Source of the DNA: Terebella lapidaria
Taxonomy: Eukaryota > Annelida > Polychaeta > Terebellida > Terebellidae
Assembly: GCA_949152475.1 (NCBI GenBank)
Contig: OX424560.1
Location: forward strand, 22,135,106-22,199,105
DNA length: 64,000 bases
Direction: 5' to 3'
This document shows, one piece after another, positions 1-10,204 of this stretch (position 1 is its first letter; each line of letters starts with the position of its first letter). Below the pieces are notes generated by a model that was given only the letters and a program-made list of their open reading frames with translations, was not told where the DNA came from and ran no database searches. A program made the translations under genes and the position numbers.

Positions 1-285
1 CTCGTACAAACCTTGTCCATGAAATGTGTCCACTGTCATTGTATCTTCCATCCTCAATGGTAGGCATATCCCTTTCCCTATCCAAAGCGACTCGGAGCTA
101 CTTTTCCCTCTCATTCTGACCTTTGATCTGATCTCGTTTGGGGTCCTTTTCAAATATCGCACCCAGGCACCTACACGTGCGTTCGACAAATGCCAAGTTC
201 CAAGGTGAAGATCAAACTATTTTTAGTTTACCGTAATAACTCGTAAAATCCTCCGCTCTCCATTTTTGCCTCCGTTTCCTCATAG

Positions 286-573
286 ATATCTGGTCACAAG
301 CAGGTCGACAGCGTCAACGCCTACGCCGACGTGGCTGAGGAGAGCCGAGCTCTCGGACTTGTCCTAGGCCGACCCCAGCCTGAGGCATATGCACTGACCA
401 ACCCTCATCAGTCATCACCAACTCAACCCCCTGCACCTGACAGTGGCAAACCTGACAAAGACAAGTCAAAGGCATTTCCCGTGTTCCAAAACTGCACTAT
501 CCACAATCTTCATTTTCAGGTTGCGTCCGTTATCCGCTCGTCGTCCACATTTTTTTTTATTCTATTTAAATAG
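286..573 (+). CDS. C-terminal exon resembling a tyrosine recombinase (Crypton-like?)
   Basis: A good 3' splice site (pyrimidine-rich, ending CATAG at 281-285) opens a frame reading ISGHKQVDSVNAYADV and running to a TAG at 571-573. The pattern GH[KR]-x(8)-Y is what one sees around the second catalytic His and the nucleophile Tyr of tyrosine recombinases; His would be at 295-297 and Tyr at 322-324. A Pro/Ser-rich linker and a short FQNCTIHNLHF segment follow, similar in style to the tails of Crypton-derived invertebrate proteins as I remember them. The rest of the recombinase is not visible in bases 1-285, so either earlier exons lie outside the window or this is a fragment. A DIRS-type source cannot be excluded. 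No expression signal is visible. Confidence 0.5.
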   Translation: MSGHKQVDSVNAYADVAEESRALGLVLGRPQPEAYALTNPHQSSPTQPPAPDSGKPDKDKSKAFPVFQNCTIHNLHFQVASVIRSSSTFFFILFK

Positions 574-1525
574 GCAGACGATTTAAATAGGCAGTTTCTC
601 CCCTACCGCCCAATCCGTCAAGTGAATTGTCGCTTCTTGTCAACAATGGGGTACCGGCAACGATCCTCCACACAGATCGCTCAGTAATTGGTGCCAAATT
701 CGAATTTTTTTAAGTCAAGGCCTGACTTGCATTTCCTGCCCTCATCTGAGGAAATAATTCATGCATAGCGAAGTGAGTAGTATTGACAAAATGTTTGTGG
801 CCTTACTAGTCAGCACTTAACATGTCCTATGAACACTAGTATCGATTGATTTTGGTCATGCCTGATCGACTCGTGTATTATCAATATGACATATCGGGTC
901 TACATACAGACAGACACCTTCCGATTATTCACATCATCGATAGTTGATTTGATCTTTGTCACGCCAAAATTGGTGTGCGGGTGACGATTTTTGCCAAAAA
1001 ATTGACACGTGACTTTTTTCAACATGAGTAATGCGTGCGCGGTTTTTATTGGTGTACCCTACACCAGAAGCATATCATACTTTTTTTACATGTCGGTCTT
1101 TTGGCTTTTTTGGCCATTTGGGTCCACATACAGAATGATACAATACTGTAATAGTTTTTGTGTGTTATATTCTATTAGCAATTATCAATATTTATTGGTT
1201 ATATATTATATATAGTTTTCCAAATGTAATAATTTGATTCCTGTATGTCATTGCAATTTGGGAAATGAATTATGGTAACATTATGTACATAGACGTGGAA
1301 TCAATACCCAGTATTAAGTATTCCGAGCAAACAATACAGGGTCCGTTATTCAACCTCATAGTCCGGGGACAGAAAGTCATATCAGGCATACGAAGTGAGA
1401 GAAAACAAAAATGACAGGGAAACTCATGAACCCCCAAAAATGGCCATTAGGAGGTGAAATCAGGTGTTCCGAAAGATTGAGCATTTCCTGCCCCACTAGT
1501 GGCACCCGTCTTGAATTCCCCAAAA
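574..1525. other. No gene seen
   Basis: AT-rich sequence with only short chance frames. I see no splice-bounded exon, TIR or tandem repeat that I can support. Confidence 0.6.
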
Positions 1526-3849
1526 TTAATATAGAAATAGATCTAGTTGAATGGCAGACATGGATTTGCTGTATTTATCAACCAGATCATGATGACGTCC
1601 ATAGAATTTCTTAAACGCAGCTATAAGTCTCGGTAAAACATATCCTTGTCGCAGCAGTTTAGAGACTAGCTGGGCACTTCGATAGACAAAGTCCTCATAT
1701 TTGCAACTAGCTCTGGAATAGCGTATAAGTTGAGAAACAAACACACCATATGTCGGTGGCATATGAATGTTGCTGCTTATAAAAGGGAAATTGACTATGG
1801 AAAAGTTGAAATCATCACGTTTGTCATAGAATCTAGTTGACAGGTTAGAATCATTATCAATCTCCAACCTCAGGTCTAGATAGTTGGAAAAATTAGCCGA
1901 GTCTGTAGTATCCTTAATTTCAAGTTCCTTAGGATATATGACATCCAAATAATCACCAAACTTGGGATTATTTAGCGACAATACATCATCTATGTATCGG
2001 AAAGTGAAATTAAAATTACATGTTAGTTTCTTAGAACCTCCTCGTTGTAAATGTTGGATAAAATCTGATTCATATGAGTATAAAAACAGGTCTGCCAATA
2101 TGGTGCACAGTTTGTACCCATGGGAATACCAATAGTTTGTTGAAATATTCGACCACCAAATTCCACAAAAATATTATCAATCAGAAAATTAACCATATTT
2201 ACCACATCTATTTCAGTATATTTGTATGGGGCATCAGAGTCGCCTTTAACAAAATAAGCGGTATTATATTTAACTACAATATAGTGGTACCGACGTTGTC
2301 CCTTCTTAGAGAAAAATGAATTATTGATTAGTTTTTTAAGCTGAGACTTCAGTTCAGAATGAGGTATAGTTGTGTACAAAGTGGAGAAATCAAATGTTTT
2401 GATAGACGTTACTTTTGAAAGTGTGTGAGCATGTAGATATACCAATAAAGATTTGGAATTTTTTAATATCCACATTTGGTTTATACCACTTCTAGAATAG
2501 ATGGTTTCAGAGTACTTTTGGAGACCCTGTTTAACTTTAGACAATATAACAGTGAATATTTTAGAAAGGGCTTTGGTAGAACATGATGCTGAACCTGAAA
2601 TATATCTTTGTTTGTGTGGATTTTTGTGCAACTTTGGGATCCAATATAAGTTTGGTAGATTAGAATCTTTACATGAGGTAGTAATACCAAACGAATGCAA
2701 TACAGATACATGATTTCATAAGATATCCTGTTTGGCCACGGTAATGGCTTGGTATGTACTATTGGAATTAGTATTGTTGGCAATACTCAGTTCGTCAAAC
2801 AGACACTGTATATAGTATGCTTTACAAACAAAAACAACATTATTAGAAGCTTTATCTGCAGGGACAATGACGAACCTCTCTTGAAGTTTCAACAAAATAT
2901 TAGTAACCACGGGATCATTGAAGACAGAGCTATATTTAGTACTAACTGACTTTGACAAAACATTAATGCGTTTGTTTACCAATGACCTAATCTGTTTGAC
3001 CCATTCTGACAGAGAATCAGTTTCTGCCTTTTCTCGCTTCGTCCATTTTCTGGCATGCTCCTCAACTGCATCCATGATTAACTTAAAATTGTATCTCCAT
3101 GAAAACGATGTGGGCTCTCTATATTTGGGACCTTTGGACAAAATGTCTTTCGATGATTCATTCTCCACTATATTGAGGTCGCCTGAAATAAAATGCCCGA
3201 CTGGATCGTGTTTGAACGGAGAGTTAATGCAAGTGCAGGAGGGTGGGTTATGTGAGAGATCATCAATAGCCAGATCATTCAATGTTTGTTTGTAGTTGAA
3301 TATCTTGGAAGCAACAGATTTGGTATATGAGTAGGATATAGATGGAGCGGCCGTGTCAGTGAAGTATGATGGTACCTGGGACTGAACAGACTTATGATGT
3401 AATATATTACTGATGTTAATTGCATCGATACCTTTATTGGCAAATTTTATCTTCAGAAAAGACCGTTTGGGTGGTATATATTCGGAAGTCTGTGTTGGCT
3501 TATAAAACCGATGATAAACAATATCCATGATGATGGAATACAGACGAAATTCATAGCTATTGGTATTTCTGATATAGTGGGTAGGACATTGGTCCTCTAG
3601 TTCTTTAAGTTTAACATTAGGTATGGCAAATAATTTAGTGTGAACATAGTGCAGTCCTAGTGGTTGTTTCAATATTCCGAGCAGACCATCAAAGGAAATA
3701 TTATGATAAGATCGTCGATTATAATGTCGTTGTCCATGGCCATCGTCGATTATAATGTCGTTGTCCATGGCTTCGTTTTCTATATACATTAGTACATATA
3801 ACAGTACATCTATCAATATATCATGTCTAACATATATCATGTCATACAT
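1526..3849 (-). mobile_element. Penelope-like element, reverse transcriptase region
   Basis: Read on the minus strand, the N-terminal part carries CTCINSPFKHDPVGHFISGD and FVIVPADKASNNVVF. The RT core then shows YWIPKLHKNP, motif A TFDFSTLYTTIPH, motif B GIPMGTNCAP and motif C FRYIDDV. The tail KKFYGRHHDLVDKYSKS is the usual end of a subgroup common in marine invertebrates. No GIY-YIG endonuclease is visible in the 1.5 kb downstream, so this belongs to an endonuclease-less branch or has lost that part. The frame is spread over three overlapping pieces, so the copy is broken at about two places and is not expected to be active. PLE reverse transcriptases prime cDNA at chromosomal ends or nicks. 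Related fragments lie at 23.6 and 24.8 kb. Family assignment is firm; subgroup is from memory. Confidence 0.88.
3711..3772. repeat. Two-copy 31-bp tandem repeat
   Basis: The unit starting ATCGTCGATTATAATGTCG occurs twice back to back (3711-3741, 3742-3772) near the 5' end of the Penelope-like coding region. Because 31 is not a multiple of three, the second copy is read in another frame there. Confidence 0.85.
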
Positions 3850-4205
3850 GCATCTATTTGAGAATTACATGTATATACTGCTTCCACTCTGAATATTAAA
3901 TCGTTATTTTTCATTTGTTCAACTTGTTCGCTTTGTTAGTTTCTTCATTTTGTCACCACTCTCATCTATACCAGCTATTACGGTATCGATGGCGCGTAGT
4001 AATACGAATATACTGTAGTCAAGTTATCTGGGCCAAAGGCCAGCACTGACCCAGAAATCTATATGCAAATGTCGTAGTGATATTTATGTCATACATGTTT
4101 ACGTCATGGTGGCGGCCCGTTCGGATCAGATTATGAAACTGAGACAATTTGCTCGAAAAATCAGTTAAACCCTTCAGTTACTTCATGGATGGTGTGTCAG
4201 AGTGT
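3850..4205. other. No gene seen
   Basis: AT-rich flank between the Penelope-like element and the palindromic MITE. Nothing recognisable. Confidence 0.5.
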
Positions 4206-4414
4206 CAGAAAATGCATATGGCATTGTATTTTCGTGCCAGATGGGTTTATCTTGGTACACGTCTCCTTATCTGGGCCTCGCCTAAAGGCTCGGCCGAGAT
4301 CACAGAGACCTGTACCAAGATAAACCCCTCGCCTAGAGGCTCGGCCCAGATCACGGAGACCTGTGCCAAGATAAACCCATCTGGCACTCGAAACAATGCC
4401 ATATGCATATACTG
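4206..4414. mobile_element. Palindromic MITE with internal inverted copies
   Basis: The left end CAG-AAAATGCATATGGCATTG plus CCAGATGGGTTTATCTTGG is matched in reverse complement at the right end (4367-4414), giving TIRs of about 48 bp. Inside, a module of roughly 60 bp (CTCGCCTA[A/G]AGGCTCGGCC, GAGACCTGTACCAAGATAAACC) is repeated twice in the right half, so the element folds into a strong hairpin. It has no coding capacity; the open frames on both strands are by-products of the palindrome. I could not identify a convincing target duplication or superfamily. Confidence 0.75.
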
Positions 4415-4789
4415 TGAACAGTAGCACGACAATCGTATGACAATCCTCATGTCATTTCCTTAGCATCACTGATGATATATTTCGGTAAATATCGTTGTAC
4501 TCACAGGATATTGCTCATTTATTATTATCACAGAGGTAGGCCTATAGTTCTATATTTTATTTTCGACACCCCGCCCCCCTACTTGTTCACTATTAAATAA
4601 AGAAACGGATCTTTCTCATATATGTTTCTGTTCTTTCGGATCCCATATTTCTTGGATCAATTTTTTGAAATCTCAGCGATTACAAATCTGATCCCGGATC
4701 AGATTTGTAATAGGTACACGAAAATACACAAGAGAGTGTCTCACTCTCTGAAAACACCAAATAATATTACACAATACTATTGATCTTGC

Positions 4790-5221
4790 ATGGGCAGCTT
4801 TAGCAAAGCCTTCTGTTTTTCGAAAACCATGGCAACGCGCTTTTCGAACCAAATATATCCAGACATGATCAGCAACGTCATGGAAACAATGCTAATGAAT
4901 TTCAAATACGGTTCTCAAATCTGCTGCTTGGGACAAAATGAACATTTCATTTGGCCACATTCCTCCCTCAGCGATTGCGGTGGAAAACTTTTCAGTGTAG
5001 TCTATAAAAAAAATTACAGTGGTTTTACATTACATTCTCTGTACTGCAGCACATTTATTGCAACTCGAAAAGGTCCCAATGTCAATGGACACCACACGCT
5101 GCACTGGCTGATGCACCTTGGACGGCTGTCGCTTGAGAAACTTTTTCCGCGGTATTATCTTCGATATGATCCATATCATAACTTAGCGGATTTAAGAGCA
5201 TGTTCTTATAATCGAAAATAA
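4790..5221 (+). CDS. Open frame of 143 codons, unrecognised
   Basis: This is the longest ATG-started frame between 4.4 and 7 kb. It has no signal peptide, transmembrane pattern or motif I recognise, and the residue composition looks ordinary for random AT-moderate DNA. Its 3' end runs into a region (5190-5350) with repeated TTATAATCGAAAAT and GCATTTTCTGCT words typical of a decayed repeat. I see no splice sites that improve it. Most likely chance; listed only because of its length. Confidence 0.15.
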   Translation: MGSFSKAFCFSKTMATRFSNQIYPDMISNVMETMLMNFKYGSQICCLGQNEHFIWPHSSLSDCGGKLFSVVYKKNYSGFTLHSLYCSTFIATRKGPNVNGHHTLHWLMHLGRLSLEKLFPRYYLRYDPYHNLADLRACSYNRK

Positions 5222-6180
5222 TGCATTTTCTGCTGCGCTTCATTTTTTTTTAAACTCGGCGCTTATGACACATGCTCTTAAATTCGAATACATGGGCACG
5301 GCATTTTCTGCTCATAAGGACGTGATCTTATGTTCGAAAATCGGGGCTTGCAAACCCCATCAATGACAAGTCGGATAAAAGACAGAAACTTGGGAGTGCA
5401 TATACTCATTTTGCTCTCGAAGGTCGATAATCATTATCATACATCGTTGATCATTGTCATACATCTTTGTCAGGATAGGAAATTTTATCGTGTTACACAG
5501 TTCATAAGCCTAGTGTTTCCTAAAAAGGTGTATATAATGTGAACGATAAATCGCAACACTCTGCTTGACCACGTGGTCAGAGAACATGTCGTTACAGATT
5601 ATATGTACTGATATGTATTGCACGTGGCCTGATACCTTCGCAACCGAGTCGGTGCTTTTGACCGCCAAAATTTAAAGTTGTTCGCTTATAAGGGAATGTT
5701 CCTAAATGCCAATCTAAGGGCATAGTCGATAATAAGGACATGGCCCTGAATGCGCGATTTTACGGTAATAACTCCAATAAAATGAGACACAGATGACTTC
5801 TCATACTTGACAGCAACGTATGCCTCTTTCTTCAGGAAACGACTGCAAAGTTACTGAAGTCCTCTTCATACGCCATTCTACTCAAGGCCCTGTGAAGACA
5901 GGGTTTTTTTTCTTGTAACTGTGACCACTTGAATCCTTCGTAATCTTGTTCTGGACCAGCGAAGAATGTCTTCCGTATTTTGTTCACACAAGACGGTTGT
6001 AGCGGATGGCGTATTTTGTGCCCAACCATTTCCAACACATCTGAACCAGCTGTTGGTATCCTGTGTATCGGAACTAATATTTATACAAGAGAGGGGATGG
6101 AAGTATACATGAATTATTTCGGTCAGATTGAGATTCTAGTGCTCAGTATCTTTTTGGTACTTCGGTCGCTGAGGTAATTC
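5222..6180. other. Decayed repeat and no supported gene
   Basis: Words such as GCATTTTCTGCT and TCTTAT[A/G]TTCGAAAATC recur at 5190-5350, and CTTATAAGGG / AATAAGGACATGGCCC occur at 5690-5760, suggesting a decayed transposon. A minus frame at 5832-6038 ending RMAYEEDFSNFAVVS looks protein-like but has no support beyond being open. Confidence 0.35.
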
Positions 6181-6194
6181 GGAGCTCCGGCTGC

Positions 6195-6275
6195 ATGCCA
6201 TCTCCGTGGTAGCGTGTTCGGGTCTGAAGTTCAACTTCTAAGTTCAAGTATGCGACTAAGAGGAGTGTGTCACAC
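6195..6275 (+). repeat. Possible tRNA-derived SINE head
   Basis: CCGTGGTAGCGTGTTCGGGT resembles a tRNA A-box region and AAGTTCAAGTATGCG, some 35 bp on, resembles a B box. The spacing is about right for an RNA polymerase III promoter, but no clover-leaf folds cleanly, so this is at best a decayed SINE head and not a tRNA gene. Confidence 0.25.
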
Positions 6276-6983
6276 AAACTTGACGTTAGGGAACGTTTTG
6301 ATCTCCACCTAGGATCACTCAGTGCGATTGATAGATTTTGGAGCCGCGCTCAAATTCGATCAAAAAGCTGACAGGCGGAGTTTCGGCGTGAAGACCTACT
6401 TGCCTCCTGAGTGGTTCCTGTATGATCTCTGTTATTGTGACAATGATTGTTTGGAGTCTCGGTGTTCTGTTGTACACTATCATACACGGTGACGTGCCTT
6501 TCAGATATATTCATAACGCTACACGGTAAATCTACAGGCATTAACATGTAACTCTTATGTACATTACAGTATATAGAGGTCTTGCACCTGTAGTTCGGCT
6601 GAAAGTGCTTGTGATCGTTTGGTCTTACCGACTGTCAGCACAACCTGTGATTATCTCTTCAATCATGTCCCTCAATAATCAATAGTCTTTCAGATCATCA
6701 TCCGACAAGTTTTGAAGGAGAAGCCGGCCTCTGAAAATACGTTGCCGCCTTATTTGCCTTTGCCTATGCCTTAGAAATGGCCAGACGAACCCCATGTTTA
6801 CAAAGAGCTGAATCATTCTCATAAGAGCACCTAAAAAGTTTCCTTATTAAGGAGCCTGTTAGGGAGGTATTTAAAGAGCGTCCTTCTTAGTAAAACGCAA
6901 TTGCATAAAGACCTCTTTATTTAGGGATCAAATCTGACATCTAGGAGCTAAGCAAACCTTAAGGAGCTCCTACATTTCTCAGT

Positions 6984-7222
6984 GAAACGGTCCCCTGGAT
7001 ACCCTGTACTCATCTTCCGAGGTATTGTCACGGTCAACTCTGGTGATGGTGTTCACTGGGCATCCAGTAGAGCTGGACACCCCATTCACGTCTTCATAGT
7101 AGTCGTCATGGTGCTCGACGTGACAATAGTCTATCAAGCGTATGGGAACACTGGCGGTGGTCGCCTACGTGGCCAACATCATCGCACTCGGTATTATTAT
7201 ATCTTTAATATAGTTAGGTGTG
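6984..7222 (-). repeat. 78-codon repeat, first (partial) copy
   Basis: From CCTGGATACCCTGTACTCAT to CATCATCGCACTCGGTATT this is one copy of the unit that fills 8.2-10.7 kb. It ends in the 54-bp AT-rich linker (TATCTTTAATATAGTTAGGT, GGTTCTAAAAAG) found in the longer 288-bp units. It is separated from the other copies by the Ser-rich/zinc-finger segment at 7.3-7.8 kb. Confidence 0.75.
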
Positions 7223-7326
7223 GTTCTAAAAAGAGGTTTTGAGCAAACCATACAAGTAAGAAAATGTTTTTTTCTCATAAAATAATTCTTATCAATAAAT
7301 AGCAACACATTATCAATTATAAAATA

Positions 7327-7789
7327 TCAACCCTGATGTTTTCTGTTCATGTGCCGCCTTAATGTCATCGCGGAGTCCCTCTTGGAGCTTGCGGAGTCTA
7401 CCTGAGTCATTGCGGAGTCCCCGGTGGAACTCGCGGAGTTGACCTGCGTCATCACAGAGTCCTTGTTAGAGCTTGCGGAGTTGACATGAGGCATCACAGA
7501 GCCCTCGGTAAAACTTACTGAGGCATCGTGGAGCCCCGGTAAAGCTTGCGGAGTCGACCGAGACCTAAACCATCACGAAGTCGACTGGGGTCATCGTGGA
7601 GCTTGTGGAATCATCGAGAGACATCGTCAAGTTGCTAGCGTAGTCTACAAAAGACGTTGTGAAATTGCTAGTGGAGTGAAGCCCTGGTGTAATTAGGTTG
7701 AAGTCGGGTCAAGAACTGAACATGAAGTTCTCACTGAACAAATACATAGATTCTAACTCCCACTCAGAAAGAGGTTTAACAGAAGACAT
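7327..7789 (-). pseudogene. Ser/Thr-rich ORF with 14-residue repeats and C2H2 tail (decayed)
   Basis: Reading minus from an ATG at 7789, the frame gives MSSVKPLSEWELESMYLF, then a Ser/Thr-rich stretch, then a degenerate 42-bp (14-residue) repeat of the type GDSAMTQVDSASS repeated about four to five times. It ends LRRHMNRKHQG-stop, the end of a C2H2 finger that is better preserved at 8992-9156. Two in-frame stops (a TGA after MFSS and a TAG after DFVMV) and a one-base slip inside the repeat show it is decayed or needs splicing. On the plus strand the 42-bp repeat appears as GCGGAGTC-containing minisatellite. I do not recognise the family. The order (Ser-rich domain, then finger) suggests a DNA-binding protein of a mobile element or a host zinc-finger gene. 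Confidence 0.5.
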
Positions 7790-8182
7790 CTGTATTAGTC
7801 AATCAGCTTAGCAACTTTGAGGGGAACAACTGGACAAAAGCACTATTTTAGTTTGTGGCTCCAGTACATCAAATACAATTTATTTAGGGTTGGTGCCAAA
7901 AAACCTGAAGAATATTTTTTTGGAAAAAATCCACAAAAACAGATACCGAGCATTTTGCGCCTGATGCATACATATATTCATACATATCCTATACTATTAC
8001 TGCTATATCAACATTGTAAAAGCACCAAAATTGGCACAACTTCTTTGTGTTTCATTGATGTATTTGTATAAACTTTTCAGGTCTATACATCGTATAAAAC
8101 CCTTTTTCGCTATTTTCTTGACCTTTATGAACTTGTTTTTTCATTGTTGTCAATAACGGATATGCACTGTTCGTGTAGGTGT
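7790..8182. other. Spacer without recognised gene
   Basis: AT-rich stretch between the Ser-rich segment and the main repeat array. A plus frame at 7817-8071 has no recognisable feature. Confidence 0.5.
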
Positions 8183-8945
8183 GGTTCTAAAAAGATCCTG
8201 TGGCTCTGAAGAGAGCTGTTTTGTCATAGACTTGTCACACCGTACTGGATACCCCGTAATCATCTACCGATTTATCGTCATGGTAAACTCTGCTGATGGT
8301 GTTCACTGCACATCCAGTAGAACTGGACACCCCGTTCATGTCTTCACAGTAGTCGTCGCGGTGCTCGACATGACGATAGTCTATCAAGCGCATGGGAAAC
8401 TGGCGGTGGTCATCTGCGTGACCAACATCATCACACTCCGTATAATTATATCTTTAATATAATAAGGTGTGATTCTAAGAAGAACCTGTGGCTCTGAAGA
8501 GAGCCTTTTTGCCGTAGACTTGTCACGCCGTACTGGATAACCCGTACTCATTTTCCGAGGTATCGTCACGGTAAAATTTGGTGATGGTTTTGACTGGGCA
8601 TCCAGCAGAACTGGACAACCCGTTCACGTCTCCACAGTAGTCGTGGTGGTGCTCGACGTGACAATAGTCTATCAAGCGCACGGGAAACTGGCGATGGTCG
8701 CCTATGTGGCCAACATCATCGAAGTCTGTATTATTATATCTTTAATATAATAAAGTGTGGTTCTAAAAAGAACCTGTGGCTCTTGAGAGCCGTTTTGTCA
8801 TAGACTTGTCAGGTCGTACTGGATACCCCGTACTCATTTTCTGAGGTATCGTCACGGTAAACTCTGGTGATGGTGTTTACTGGGCATCCAGTAGAACTGT
8901 ACACCCAGTTCACGTCTTCACAATAATCGTCATGGTGTTCGACAT
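8183..8945 (-). repeat. Tandem 288-bp units (78-codon repeat plus 54-bp linker)
   Basis: GGTTCTAA/GATTCTAA landmarks at 8183, 8471 and 8759 give an exact 288-bp period (96 codons). Each unit holds a 234-bp core plus a 54-bp linker containing the small inverted repeat GGTTCTTTTTAGAACC on the minus strand. The third unit is cut at about 8945, where a zinc-finger segment follows. The core reads on minus as DVGHVDDHRQFP, HVEHHDDYCEDVNGVSS, TRVYRDD, SEDEYGVSS, followed by one TGA in every unit. On plus it reads as an uninterrupted Val-rich peptide (HRTGYPV, RTGHPVHVF). Confidence 0.85.
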
Positions 8946-8991
8946 TCTTATCGATAAATAGCAACACATTATCAATAAATAATCATCAACC

Positions 8992-9156
8992 CTAATGTTT
9001 TCTGTCCATGTGCCGCCTTAGATCATGGCTTCGCATGTAACGGCTATTACATATTTTACAGTAAATTGATTTGTTAGGATTGTTTTTGTCCAGGTAATGA
9101 CTAGAAATTAACGAAATTTCATATAGTTTCGAGCAAACCGGACAAGTAAGGCAATG
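8992..9156 (-). CDS. Intact C2H2 zinc-finger C-terminal segment (55 codons)
   Basis: The minus frame is open over 55 codons and ends in TAG (8992-8994). It contains CPVCSKLYEISLISSH, a degenerate first finger, and then a canonical finger CKIC-NSRYMRSHDLRR-H-MDRK-H (C-x2-C-x12-H-x4-H). The upstream end of the segment is not defined: to the 5' side the match to the other copies continues into Ser-rich minisatellite sequence. A second, frame-disturbed copy lies at about 9960-10130, and the tail of a third at 7327-7365. It sits directly 3' of a 78-codon repeat block on the same strand, which suggests repeat region and finger belonged to one transcription unit. Function would be nucleic-acid binding; the family is unknown to me. 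Confidence 0.6.
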   Translation of the reverse strand, partial: HCLTCPVCSKLYEISLISSHYLDKNNPNKSIYCKICNSRYMRSHDLRRHMDRKH

Positions 9157-9189
9157 TTTTTTTTTCTATTTCTGGTGGAGTCCCCGGTG

Positions 9190-9913
9190 GACTCTATCAA
9201 GCGCACTGGAAACTGGGGGTGGTCGTCTACGTGGCCAACATCATCACATTCTCTGAAGAGAGCCGTTTTGTCATAGACTTGTCAGGTCATACTGGACAAG
9301 CGCAGGGGAAATTGGCGGTGGTCGTCTACGTGGCCAACATCATCACACTCCTTATTACTATATCTGTAATATAATAAGGTGTTCTGAGAAGAACCTGTGG
9401 CTCTGAAAAGAGCCGTTTTGTCATAGACTTGTCAGATCGTACTGGATACCCCATACTAATCTTCCCAGGTATCGTCACGGTAAATTCTGGTGATGGTGTT
9501 CACTGGGCATCCAGTAGAACTGGACACCCCGTTCACGTCTTCTCAGTGGTCGTCATGGTGATCGACATGACAATAGTCTATCAAGCGCACGGGAAACTGG
9601 CGGTGGTCGTCTACGTAGCCAATGTCATCGCATTCTCTGGAAAGAGCCATTTTGTCATAGACTTGTCAGGTCGTACTGGATACCCCGTACTCATCCTCCC
9701 AGGTATCGTCACGGTAAACGCTGGTGATTGTGTTTACTAGGCATCCAGTAGAACTGGACACCCCATTCACGTCTTCACAGTAACCCGCGTGGTGTTCGAC
9801 ATCACAATAGTCTATCAAGCGCATGGGAAACTGACGGTGGTCGTCTACGTGGCCAACATCTTCGCTTACTCTAAAGAGAGCCGTTCTGTCATAGACTTGT
9901 CACATCGTACTGG
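9190..9913 (-). repeat. 78-codon repeats, middle block
   Basis: Contains a truncated unit (9190-9385), one linker-bearing unit (about 9386-9628) and a 234-bp unit joined directly without linker (landmarks at 9621 and 9855). The same TGA is conserved on minus (TGA-CAA-GTC-TAT), while the plus strand stays open. The block breaks off at about 9913, where the zinc-finger/AT-rich segment begins. Confidence 0.8.
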
Positions 9914-10204
9914 TCATTTCTTATAAAATAATTCTTATCAATAAATAGCAACACATTATCATCAACCCTAATGTTTTCTGTCCATGTGCCGCCTTAGATC
10001 ATGGCTTCGCATGTAACTGCTTTTACATATTTTACAGTAAATTATTTTGTTAGGATTGTGTTTTTCCAGGTAATGACAAAAAATAACGAAATTCCATATA
10101 GTTTTGAGCAAACCGGACAAGTAAGGAAATGTTGTTTTTATTGTTTCTGGCAGAGTCCCAGGTTGAGCTTGCAGAGTCGAACTGAGTCACCGGGGGGTCC
10201 CCGG
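9914..10204 (-). pseudogene. Second zinc-finger segment, frame-disturbed
   Basis: About 90% similar by eye to 8946-9190: the same AATAGCAACACATTATC and GTGCCGCCTTAGATCATGG words, and TGTCCGGTTTGCTC for the first CxxC. Small indels shift the frame between the two fingers, so this copy is not coding over its full length. It is followed by the CAGAGTC/GGAGTC minisatellite remnant at about 10140-10210. Confidence 0.6.

Noticed and set aside
1411-1614. Plus-strand frame of 67 codons overlapping the Penelope-like element
   Set aside because: Antisense to the reverse transcriptase region; no motif.
4149-4450. Several overlapping frames on both strands with repeated DLGRA / RWVYLGT phrases
   Set aside because: They arise from the palindromic MITE read in both directions.
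6195-6275. tRNA gene
   Set aside because: A- and B-box-like words are present but no four-arm fold forms; kept only as a weak SINE head.
7366-7600. CRISPR-like or non-coding minisatellite with GCGGAGTC words
   Set aside because: Period is 42 bp with no conserved repeat/unique spacer pattern, in a eukaryotic genome; it reads in frame as a protein repeat on minus.
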